Assembly: GCA_002751075.1 (NCBI GenBank)
Contig: NAOQ01000164.1
Span: 78,614 to 127,344 of the forward strand
Source of the DNA: Ichthyophonus hoferi
Taxonomy: Eukaryota > Opisthokonta > Ichthyosporea > Ichthyophonida > Ichthyophonidae
Direction of reading: 5' to 3'
DNA: 48,731 bases
The first letter of the stretch is position 1. Every line of letters begins with the position of its first letter. Positions 10,720 through 20,537 of the stretch are shown here, piece by piece. Position numbers and translations under genes: made by a program. The notes beneath the pieces are model-generated. The model made no database searches, was not told where the DNA came from, and saw nothing but the letters and a program-made list of their open reading frames with translations.

Positions 10720-11185
10720 ACAAGTCAAAAAATTAATTAAGCACTTTAAATAAAATATTGCAAAAAGGGAGATATGCTAATACATAATTTTGTTCTATTT
10801 ATTGTTTCTCCGTTTCTAGTTTGGTTTTCCTTTGAAGCCTATTCCTACTCTCTTAAGATAATCAATTAATATTTTTTTTATTTCCGAATTGGATGCCTGC
10901 CGATAGATTTGGTTTATTGATATTTTTTCCCCCCAGCTCTGTCTAGAACCTTTCCTTTCATATATTTGTTTTGCCGCCAGTGGTAACTTTTGGATAAGAC
11001 CAATGTAGCTTAAATGGGACTAGTCATAAATATTCTAATTGGGTAACATAATTCATAAAAGAATCATAGAGACCCACTGGATGTCTGTCTGATCCTATCT
11101 CGGTAAGGTTATACTAGTGTTTCTCTATTTTAATGGCAGATTAGCCCTAATGTACGTACTTGCCAACTGTACATTGAAAATTAAT
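10720..11185. other. Spacer holding module copy 2
   Basis: AT-rich spacer after the 109-aa frame. Apart from the module at 11,016-11,125 I see nothing in it. Confidence 0.5.
11016..11125 (+). repeat. Conserved ~110-bp module, copy 2
   Basis: It shares AATTG..TAACATAATTCA, GACCCACT.GA and GATC.TATCTCGGTAA with copy 1, which begins about 1,020 bases upstream. No plus-strand gene follows closely. Confidence 0.5.
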
Positions 11186-11431
11186 TTAGACTACGTTTTG
11201 TAACATAAATGCATAAACTGTAACAAAACAAACATTGAACGCTTTGAGATTGTAGTGTTCGATTGGTAATTCTGGTCGCAACATAATTTCCCAATCTTCG
11301 ATGAAAACTCGATTGGCATAGATTTGACAGATCCTAGCTATGGCAAATTCTAACAGCTTAAGATAAGATTTAAATATAATTATAGTTGATAATATTACTC
11401 TACACCAATAAAGATAGATCAGTCGTATCAT
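11186..11431 (-). CDS. Coding-like minus-strand segment, unknown
   Basis: An 81-codon open frame whose middle part (ICQIYANRVFIEDWEIMLRP, then ELPIEHYNLKAFNV) has natural amino-acid composition and GC-richer codons than its flanks. No splice sites or homologue are recognised. It may be a fragment of the unclassified cluster or chance. Confidence 0.25.
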   Translation of the reverse strand: MIRLIYLYWCRVILSTIIIFKSYLKLLEFAIARICQIYANRVFIEDWEIMLRPELPIEHYNLKAFNVCFVTVYAFMLQNVV

Positions 11432-11434
11432 TTA

Positions 11435-12660
11435 CAATGAATTTGAACTGTAAACAAATTTGAAGCATATTTTGAAGAAACCTAAATTATATAGCAACAA
11501 AAAAAAAAAGGTTCCCTTTTGCTCATTATTATGTGACCTGCTTGTGCGAATATGTCAACCTATTTCATCTCTAAGTGGTTTACTGTTTTCAACATTGCAA
11601 TCTCACTTGGCTATTGGTTTAATAATATTTAGCTATAAATCTATCTTATTATTCAATTATAATATCAATATAAAAACATATATATATATATATAGATAGA
11701 ATCGTTGTCTCTAATATATTATTTTTGTCCAATCATAATCAACAATTTCTTTTATCAATTATGCTATAAAATATATAGATCTCTATATATAATACCTTTT
11801 TAAATACTAGGCTGTTTTTCGTCCAAAACTGCTGAAGAATCTGTTATATCATTTTGTAATTAAATTTATTGCTTTAGTTTATATTGATTCAATATTGATG
11901 CACATACATATATAAACCTTGCCATATATATTACTACAAACTCTAATCATGTAAGCTATTTACACACCACTCCTGTACAACCTGAATCCTTTGACAAAAA
12001 AAAGATAGGAGATATAAGGCGTACCAGATAACGGTGAAGACATATATGTATATATATATATATATAATGCTAGCATAGATCATTCTATTTAATTATAACA
12101 CATAAAGTACTTCAGATTTATTAAGCGTACTTTATGTTTGTCCTCGTCAATAATACAAATAACAAGATTTCTGTATTTAATAATCAAACAGAGAGCAGGT
12201 CCAATCCAAAAAATTCTAGAACATACTACTCCTTATCATATATTGTGTTTTGTTAAATTTAAAGTCACAGAAAGTATGAATAACTGACCCGTCAAATAAA
12301 TATATGCGCGGAATGTTGAAAAGGCTTCATCAAATTACATTTACATCAAGTAAATTTGAATCAAAAGAAGCCAAGACTGGGGTAATAGAATCGCACCAGT
12401 CTGTTTGTAAGTATATATGCGTATGTACAAGGTCTGAAAAATAAACATATTTTGGTGAGAGAATTTGTAGAGGTGTGTAACACAGCGTATGCATATACAT
12501 AATCACTAATTGTAGGTTTATGTATTAGCATATTAACATATTAAATCTTAAAATATCATGCAATATAAGGCCATAGCCAGGAGTGGTCGAGCGGATTTCA
12601 TCCTTTAGTCATGATACTGGACACGGCCTATCTCAATATGAGCCGACAATTGGGAGGAGC
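11435..12660. other. AT-rich spacer
   Basis: Contains A-runs, TA microsatellites at about 11,680-11,695 and 12,043-12,065, and no supported gene. The plus-strand frame at 11,460-11,699 is low in complexity. Confidence 0.5.
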
Positions 12661-12672
12661 AGAAGGGCGCCG

Positions 12673-12690
12673 ATTGGCTGTTATATATAG
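12673..12690 (+). promoter_or_regulatory. CCAAT box plus TATA-like element
   Basis: ATTGG at 12,673-12,677 is followed closely by TTATATATAG. This is a plausible core promoter about 140 bases before the ATG at 12,829. The assignment is inference from motif spacing alone. Confidence 0.3.
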
Positions 12691-12828
12691 TATTCAATTG
12701 AATCACTCACTATTTCTCATTGAAAACATTGGTCTGATTGTTAGTTAATATATATCGGACCTAGTTCATACATATTTTCCTTGTTTTCTCCAAGTTTCTT
12801 CTTTCAAGAACGAAGCAATAATAATAAC

Positions 12829-12990
12829 ATGCAAAATAAAATGCATACGTGTGGTAAATGGCCGAGCATCCAGATTGGAAGAACTGCTGATGGTTACATA
12901 TTCAAGGGAGAGGCAATCGTGGCAGGCTGGTTGACCAGTAAAATCATCCAGAGCGCATTGATTAATGACATAGTTATCCTAATGTTTTAA
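12829..12990 (+). CDS. Possible small gene or first exon, unknown
   Basis: From ATG 12,829 a 53-codon frame runs to a stop at 12,988-12,990. It reads MQNKMHTCGKWPSIQIG..., then a Gly/Ala/Trp-containing hydrophobic part. Its codon use is clearly less AT-biased than its flanks, and a CCAAT/TATA pair lies upstream. A GTAAAA donor-like site inside the frame leaves open that only the first part is coding and that the gene continues by splicing. No family is recognised. Confidence 0.3.
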   Translation: MQNKMHTCGKWPSIQIGRTADGYIFKGEAIVAGWLTSKIIQSALINDIVILMF

Positions 12991-13240
12991 AAACATATGT
13001 TGAACTTGGTCGTGGTAGATGGATGATAAATGGATGATAACAGGGTAAATTAAAGTTACTACTAACCTGGGACAAGTATAATGAAAATACACTCGCTTTT
13101 AATACTAAAAATACATTATATTGATAGATTGATTGATTGAACACTATACCGTAGAGGTTAGCCCCAATAGTGTATAAGCGTCTAGACTACAGAACAAGGA
13201 CGGGGTAACAAAGGTGTTATTAGGCAGTTGTTGCAATATA

Positions 13241-13520
13241 TTTGTCATCTATCGTTTATAGCTCTTTAATTAATTTTACCACTCTAATCAGAGGGAGTAA
13301 CAATCCCAATTACTTTCAATAGGTGATCTAGAATTTAAAAGAGAAATGAAAACCCTTACCGACGTCCCGCGTCAGTAGATCTATTTATACTTTATTTATT
13401 TACATACACAGAGCAAATATGTAAGCCACTAAAGTTAGATCAAAGGCACGTAATCAAACCAATACAATCAAGATCCTATAGGAAACCTAGTAATTATGCA
13501 GTCTTCCCTATAGGATAAAC
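13241..13520 (+). repeat. Interspersed repeat R1, copy 2
   Basis: Second copy of the unit at 2517-2779, in the same orientation, slightly longer because of small insertions. It lies between the possible small gene at 12.8 kb and the 3' end of the TRIC-like gene. Confidence 0.7.
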
Positions 13521-13650
13521 CTAATACATGATAATATTCGATATGAGCAAGTACATTCATAACGACAAAGCAAAAAAAAGTAAAGTTAATAGAAATACAA
13601 TGAAGGAAAGAGTAGATGGGAGTTGAATCTCTTTACGAAAGAAGCCACTA

Positions 13651-15852
13651 TCATGCTTTCTTGTCTTTGATGATTGGTCTCTTGACCCACCACTCAAAGC
13701 TTAACTTCATCATATACCCTATAATATAATTCACTCCCAGATATGTGGCTACCATAGTGCCAGATTCATCCATTCCCAGCAGTCTGATCTGAAAAGGGCT
13801 TCCTGATTGGCGGTTATCCAAGGGCCATCGCACCAATAGAATGTGGAGAGTTGAAACCACCGCACTATGACCCGCTACAACAGATAGTGATTGGAGGAGG
13901 TGTGCAGGGGAGAAATTCCATTGGGGGGCAGCTAGAGAGAATAGATCTGTGCGTTTAGAAAGTTAGTGTATGGATGACTCTCGAAAATTAGGAGTATTAG
14001 AGTGGTCTCAACCCTACTTCTACCATCTACCCTGTGACCACGGCCATACATATATACACACCATATATAGTCTGCCTACCATATGTAGCTTACCTAGCAT
14101 ATATAGCCTAGACAAATAGAACAAGATATTATCTCCTGTATACCTTTAAACACTAATATGCATATATGGATATCTGCCTCTAACTTCCTTAATATGTATA
14201 TATGAATGTATCTATCTGCAAACACATACATACATCAACACACACAAATATAAATGTCTTAACTATGCTACAATTCAATTAACTCCGTGTTCTAATATAT
14301 CATACACCAGCCTGCTCTTATACTACTATTATTAGGAAACTAGTATTATGTTTATGTGTATATTAGTATTATAGTTATTATAATTCCTTGCATGGCTTTG
14401 TATTTTACTATAGGGTATTGTATTAGATTGTATAGTATATTTTCTTATATTTTATTATATTTTATTGCATTCTATTGTATTACATACATTAATATAACAG
14501 CAGTATAATAATAGTATAATGTAGTAATACCTATATATATCTCTACAAATACATTACGTCCTTCTGCTCCAATCATCTTACCTGTCATTATTGCTCCTCC
14601 ACATGACGATACAGTTCCCACCAACCAGCACCACAGCCAGCCAATGACTGTCATCCATCCCCAACTATGGCTCGGCCCGCCAAGTAAACCCATACGGTCC
14701 AGCACACTGTCATAAGTGCGTCATAAGTAGTTGCTGGGCTGAGCTTATATAGCTTTGCATCTTGGAATACATAAAGGGTTTTCTTATTGGTGCGATAAAA
14801 CATAAATTCATTAATATAAATGAGTGTGAGAGGGAGAGAGAGAGTCAAAACGTAAAGAGAAATACAGGATAGTGAAAAACATATATATAAGAAAACATGT
14901 CGTTATATGATAATAGTGAAGGAAATGAGATAGATAAAGACAGGTGTATATACGGTTTAATGTGGGGTGTTTAGTGGTTAAGATATTTTATTAAAGTATA
15001 GTATAGTATAGTGTAGTATAAAACATAATATATTACAGTATAGTACCGTATAATATAAAGGTATGCCTAGAGAGAAGGGGCAAGAGCTAGTTACCCATAA
15101 GCATGCCGTGTGTTGTTAATGATGGTCTCAGTACATCCTACTTCGCTCAAAACATGCATCATCACACTCAATATCTCCACTTCCTCTAATATCTGCCTGA
15201 ATGGTCCACCATTAAGTGAAGGTGGCTTCTTCTTCTACATTTCCCTTGTCTTGGTAGCGTGTGAAAGGTATAAAAACAGGTTTATCTGTATATACAGACT
15301 ATATGTATGTGCATATGTAAATGTATATGTATATGAATATAAATGTATACTTACTATTGTTTTATTATACTGTTATCTCCCATCCTTATGCATACATACA
15401 TACATACATACATAGTATCATACTAATATACTATTGACATACTTTGGGTGGCAAACAACTAATCGTAGCATGCAATAGACAAGGTCGAGCATATGAGTCA
15501 ATACTTGGAACCTGTATGAAAAAGGACTGAAGGTGCCATACCTTATCCTACCATCACTATCACCACTCCCCCCACCCTCTCCTTCTCTCTTTCTTCCCCT
15601 CTCTCACACAGCCTTATTAACAGATCCTCACCTCCATGCAGGGAAAAAGGCCACAACACACCAGCAGACAGCATATACAAGGAAAGTATTGGGACCAGGT
15701 AGGGCTGACAACGGTACGTTACCTAGCAACAGAGCCGTAAGGGTAGCAGTGGCACGCACCAAAACCCAGTACCTCCATAGTTTCTGTTGAGTGTTGACAT
15801 TATTGTTGCTCTTGCGAAATAGAAGGGCTGCTACAGTTGTTCCATGGCCTAT
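13651..15852 (-). CDS. Multi-span membrane protein, TRIC (TMEM38)-like, 5'-partial
   Basis: Exons on the minus strand: 15,632-15,852, 15,095-15,234, 14,582-14,706 and 13,651-13,802 (stop). The last three close in phase. A short linking exon near 15,505-15,541 would be needed to join the first to the second, and I could not settle it. The order of features follows TRIC cation channels: LLLGNVPLSALPG then VYAVCWCVVAFFP (compare LLLGEPL and AVWYLIFFCP), an EEVEIL helix where TRICs have KEVxRxRKI, WGWMTVIGWLW (compare GWFVMIATGW) and a last membrane span around ATYLGVNYIIGYMM, ending in a basic KDKKA tail. TRICs are ER/SR counter-ion channels. The Lys/Arg of the KEVxR motif, implicated in lipid binding and gating, are replaced here, so function may differ. 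The start exon was not found. Other multi-span families remain possible. Confidence 0.45.
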
Positions 15853-16690
15853 CTGTTAGCAACGAGGTATAAGGAAGGAAGAAGGTGGAAGGAATAAGAA
15901 GCACGGGACAGAAAAGTATATTGACATTCATGTTTGAATGCACACGCAGCATTGCCGTGAAACTATCCTTAAAAGAGAAAATGTATCTATATTTTTTGAA
16001 ATATTGGAGTATGAGGTTGGAATTCTATACTCTGATATAGTTAGACTATGCTATTGCTATAGCCTTGCAACATACGGATAAAACAAAATCAACTCAAGGC
16101 ATCTATTGATCAAAGCAGAAATGTTAAATCACTATAAATTCTAGAAGGACATATTAGGCAAGCATAAGAACCTAAAAGAACAAGAGTGTTTATTTAAGAA
16201 AATCAAATAACCTTTATATTTTTAGTCATATGAAGCTTAGTATAATAATGGCTGATGGGGTCAGCCGTGGAGACAAAACCTTATGGGACTGACCGTAATA
16301 ATAAAGCTTTAAGAATAGTATAGAGTAGGAAAGCCCACCATAAAAACTTGATTGGGGAAATAACTATGCCACAGCAATGGGACAACGCCTTGACGGCATA
16401 GCTGTAAAACAAGGGCTGTGCCCAACAAGTTAAGTGTAATATGAGCACTAAAAAAGGCTTGGCCACGGGATTGATTTGTCAACAATAAAAACATTACGGC
16501 TTTAGCTCTGGATGGGTATTACACAGCACGATAAATCTAGGCATATATGAAGCTGAACATATATACGTATAGTATATAGTTACATATTTATATATTCATA
16601 TATTCATATATATAACTATACACTACGCATGTAGCAACAACATAAACAACACAATTTAACTGGCATTATAATAATTAGTGGGGCGCTAAA
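15853..16690. other. Region upstream of the TRIC-like exons
   Basis: Probably holds the missing 5' exons of the TRIC-like gene, but I could not identify them. Overlapping minus-strand frames at 16,281-16,494 are rich in hydrophobic residues and have no family match. GGTCAGCC and GGACTGACC around 16,259-16,294 form a loose inverted pair. Confidence 0.35.
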
Positions 16691-16713
16691 TAATTGTGCC
16701 ACAACAACTGCTG

Positions 16714-16873
16714 ATTGGTCTCTCAAAGAGATAAACATTGGCACTACAATTTGCTGTTAAGCCAATAGATTGTTATGTGTTAAAAGATTAAAATAGTTTC
16801 CCAAGATGTCTGCAGTTCTATTGGTTTAATTTATATTATTCCAATAGAAAATAAGTATACATGTAGTGATTGG
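16714..16873. promoter_or_regulatory. Five CCAAT motifs before the four-span gene
   Basis: CCAAT/ATTGG occurs at 16,714, 16,762, 16,820, 16,841 and 16,869, about 440-600 bases before the ATG at 17,311. Such clusters suit NF-Y binding. Similar clusters lie upstream of CCT5 and the NUFIP1-like gene. Confidence 0.35.
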
Positions 16874-17310
16874 CTAAACTATCATTCACGCCAGCAAGTT
16901 TAATGCGTGTAAAGAAAAGACTAAAATCGCTGTGCTTGCTGGAACTTGGCGTTTACAAGTATAGAATTTAGGGCTTACAATATACAGATGAGTTTTTTTA
17001 TTTCGTTAAAACAAATTAGCTCCGGTTCAGCAAAGCTATTGGCACAATTATTAGAAGTTAGATATGCTCTATACAAATACCAATTTTTGGTACACACTGT
17101 TCCAAAGCACTTGATTTTTGAGATGCATTAATTTGCCATGCTCGAAACTATTCAAGATCCACAAAATAAACAATCGCCATGAAAGATCAAGGCACTCTCA
17201 TCCGCTTGATGTAGTGTTGATCGTTGGACCTCGCTTCACTTTGAGAATAAACTACATCAAAGTTAGCATTTTTGGCGGTAATAAATTAAGTACTAGAACA
17301 AGTGATAAAA

Positions 17311-18578
17311 ATGGTGGAAGCAGCCATGCAGATCACCAAACCTCAGGAACCCGATACTGAGATCGACATTACCAACACGTCAGCTTCCCCACCACAGGCA
17401 TCTGCCGGTATGTTAAAGGATGCAGATGTTGAAAAGCAAGGACTGAAACATACTACTGAAAATGCTAAAATCTGCACAGAAACAAAAGATCATGGCATGT
17501 ATGTTATTATATCACAAATGATGCACATTTTTTTGTTAATCAAATGTGAAATTTACACTTACCCTCTTCATTGTACACAAAGGGGATTTTTAGAATTGAT
17601 AAAATAAATACTGAAGAAAGTAAAATAATCATATATTAAATAAAGTTTTCTTTTATGATTTTAATCTTTTAAAAGATGTTGGGCATAATGGCACAGGCCT
17701 AGCTACATTGAGGCCAATTTATATGTTTTGAAGCATAGTAACTAGTATTAGAGGGAAGTAAACCTTAAAAATTTCTGGTATGACAATATCTCTGATGAAT
17801 TATGCTACGTTTCCACAGCGACATAACACCAATGACCTTTAAAACCAAACTCATCTATTACGCCTTTATGGCTGTGGGAATAATGGCGTGGATGATTGGA
17901 ATCGGGGGCTTATCCGCGTCTACTCGGACTTGCAATGTCGTGAAGGAAGATATTTTCGGATGTTCGAGTCACATTCGCTTGATCTGGATGAGGTAACTTT
18001 GCAGTCTTTTTTTATAAAAATGGACCAGTGGTTTGAGTTGGTGTAACATAATTTAGTGTATTACAGTATAATGGAATGTGATATCAAAAAGGTACAATAC
18101 AACGGAATAGAGGTTGACATAGCTATCATAGTGCATGTATAATTACAATTTTGAATTTGTAGAAATACGGAAATTGTTTCTTAGAGACGTAGCTATTTGC
18201 TGTTGACTGACATTCTTCCTCCTTATCTTTTCCCTCTATTACTTTTTGTTTTTAATCCATCCCTATTTGTCCATGGACAGTTTCTGGTTTTTTTTAGTCA
18301 TGAATGTAGTGACGATTGCACTTTCATTCCTGGGCAGGGTGCCTTATATCCGACATCTCCTGTTAACTCTATGGTCAATGTGCACTATTTGTACAATACT
18401 CTCAGCCGACTATGCATTGACTCTTCAAAGCATCGCTATTAGTGCGGCTGGCTCTGTAGGCCCATCTTTATATGAAACGGCAGCTGTCACTTATAGTGGC
18501 GCTATTCTTATGTCCATTATAGGATTCGTAATAGTACTAGGGGTAGGCGGACTTGATCGAACTTCCATTTGTCACTAG
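17311..18578 (+). CDS. Four-span membrane protein, 219 aa, unknown family
   Basis: Three exons, 17,311-17,498, 17,819-17,992 and 18,281-18,578, join in phase with standard GT-AG sites and a good pyrimidine tract before the third. The first 70 residues are polar and probably cytosolic. Membrane spans follow at about 74-97, 121-140, 147-163 and 192-212. A pair of cysteines (about C101 and C111) lies in the first loop between spans 1 and 2, suggesting a disulfide on the non-cytosolic side. The C-terminus is short. The layout (four spans, long N-terminal tail, Cys pair) recalls MARVEL or claudin-type tetraspan proteins, but I do not see the W-GLW-C-C signature, so the family is open. The ATG at 17,311 is chosen because the frame upstream has only GTG. 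Confidence 0.65.
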
Positions 18579-19398
18579 AGAAACTAGTTTATCTTGACAC
18601 AAGATGCTTGTTGTTTGCTTTAAATGGTACGTATATATAGGACAGTATGTATACAATTTATATATTACACATTGGATGCATCCATACTTGAATTATTTTG
18701 TGTGTGTAAAGCACAACCCGCAGATCCCTAAGGCATTCAGGCATTCATTAGTAAACACCGAACTGTTACCTTTATAGGGAAATTCCATAATGACATACGG
18801 CGTCATGTATGTAAAATTAATGAGTCATAGTGAAACCGAGGTAGCCAGTTTGAGGTAATAAAACCATAACACATTAGTATCGTTGAAAACCACTTGATTA
18901 TTAAAGAAAATCTGTTATTTTACCCTCCTGCCCCCATTACTTTAAATTAAGACTCGCTAAACACTCTGCTGGCCAGTCTTTTTCTTGTGTTGTTGTCTTT
19001 TCTACTCCTTGTAAGAAATAACCTAGCTATAATTTTTTTATTTCATTTTTTATGCTGATTTAGCAATTTCAACCCGAATAGTCATTATCCGACCTCTTAT
19101 GGATAGTAGCAGCAATTGCAGGCAAAGAATCAAATTAGGGTAAAAGAACTTTATTTAGTCAAACCACAGAAAACAAGAGGAGGATCTTCTCACAGACAGA
19201 ACCTTTGTATTGCTTTCTAAATAGAGAATACCGTAAATAGACTACTTCATAAGCTGATTATTAATTGTTGGTACCAAACCATTCAAAGCCTTTTTTGTTA
19301 CAGCTTATTCCTTAATCTTGCGAGACTGAGCCATCCAAACAAGGACACAATGATAAGATTATAAAGATAAGATCAGACAATCTTAGTGGGTCACTGTG
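18579..19398. other. 3' flank and spacer
   Basis: Probably the 3' UTR and spacer of the four-span gene. An AATAAA occurs near 18,855. No other feature is seen. Confidence 0.4.
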
Positions 19399-20275
19399 AT
19401 GTATCTAGTGGAACGTCTTCGTGTTTTCGGCTGCAAAGACATTTCTCACAACGACAACATCAAAAGAAATGAAAACTTCTCACCTCATGGACGCCTAGGG
19501 AGCATTCTTGATTACGCCGATGATCAGTGTGGTTGGCTGATCCTTGGCTGAGAAACCAGAGCAGTTTCCATCCGTCGTAAAGTCATTTTCATGAAAACAG
19601 TTTCGTTTTCCAAGGTGAAAACATTTCCGAATAGGAAAATTCGTTTGTAATTGATGACGTCAACACCATCCTACTCCAATTAACACACAACCTTAGACAC
19701 CCTTTCCAGGCTCAAATGAGAGCGCAATTTAGGAAGCGGACTAGATGAAGTTTTCAAATAACACCAATGCTCAAAGTACGCCCCTCTAACTACTGACAGT
19801 GGGACAAGATATGAGGGGCACAGTTGGGCTTTTTCCAACATATCTGCCAGTGCAATGGCAGCTATGGAAAGCTATCCTGAAGTTCCTGGGATCCAACGAT
19901 CCCAAGGGAATAACACATGCATGCGTTCACACGACAACCTAGAGTGGGTCAGAGCAATGGAAAAGGAGCTACTCACTATCAGCACTTATCACACTTGGGA
20001 CCTAGTACCTCGGCCTAAGCCAAACAAATCGAAGTCTTTCTTCTGCATTACTCCCTGAGCCACCAGGCGAGCCTTGTGCTTAGCTACTCGCCTCCCTTCA
20101 CGCTTACGATGAAATCCCCAGAGACTGCGTAATATGGCATTTCCCTTAGCTCCCCCAATGACTTTTTCTGTTACCGTCTGGGTTCTTCTGACCATTGCCG
20201 CAGCTTGAGGATATGATATTACTCAGCTACATATTATTGGCGCATATTTACATGCATCAAGGTCTCCCAAAGTGG
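19399..20275 (+). mobile_element. Ty1/copia retrotransposon fossil, broken
   Basis: Two parts are recognisable. Around 19,399-19,600 lies the C-terminal part of the integrase region (YLVERLRVFGCK and a downstream LDYADDQCGWLI-like stretch, matching the copia RVFGC...GYxxxxKGYR region). Around 19,920-20,270 lie pieces of the reverse transcriptase N-terminus (WVRAMEKELLTI...TWDLVP, HKARLVAQG, ITQLHIIGAYLHA). One internal RT piece is in the opposite orientation, so the copy was rearranged after insertion. No LTRs are seen. It is broken at several points and looks old. Confidence 0.75.
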
Positions 20276-20375
20276 ATACATCCAGGTGCTGGTAGCTTCG
20301 TACAGCCAAGAGAAAGAAGGGCAGCGCATGTAAAATCGGCCGCTAGCGATCCAATAGGAAAAGAGCCATGTCATG

Positions 20376-20405
20376 TCACGGGTGTTAACCAATTAACACC
20401 CGTGA
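20376..20405. repeat. Perfect palindrome, 13-bp arms, 4-base loop
   Basis: TCACGGGTGTTAA, a CCAA loop, then the exact reverse complement. At about 50% GC it stands out from its surroundings. It lies about 130 bases before the first coding-like segment of the 20.5-23 kb cluster and could be an operator-like site, a hairpin or an element end. Confidence 0.75.
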
Positions 20406-20537
20406 TAAACGCATGTGGCGTAAGTATAAGTGGAAAATAAATAAATAATAACTAATAATAAACACTGTTCCCAGTGGTCAATACTTGCGGTTCAATTCAT
20501 GTGCTTTATGTTTGGTTTGTTTCATATTATTTCCATA

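Noticed and set aside
16281-16494. Overlapping 61-codon minus-strand frames
   Set aside because: Hydrophobic and in two frames at once; no splice sites that continue the TRIC-like gene and no family match.
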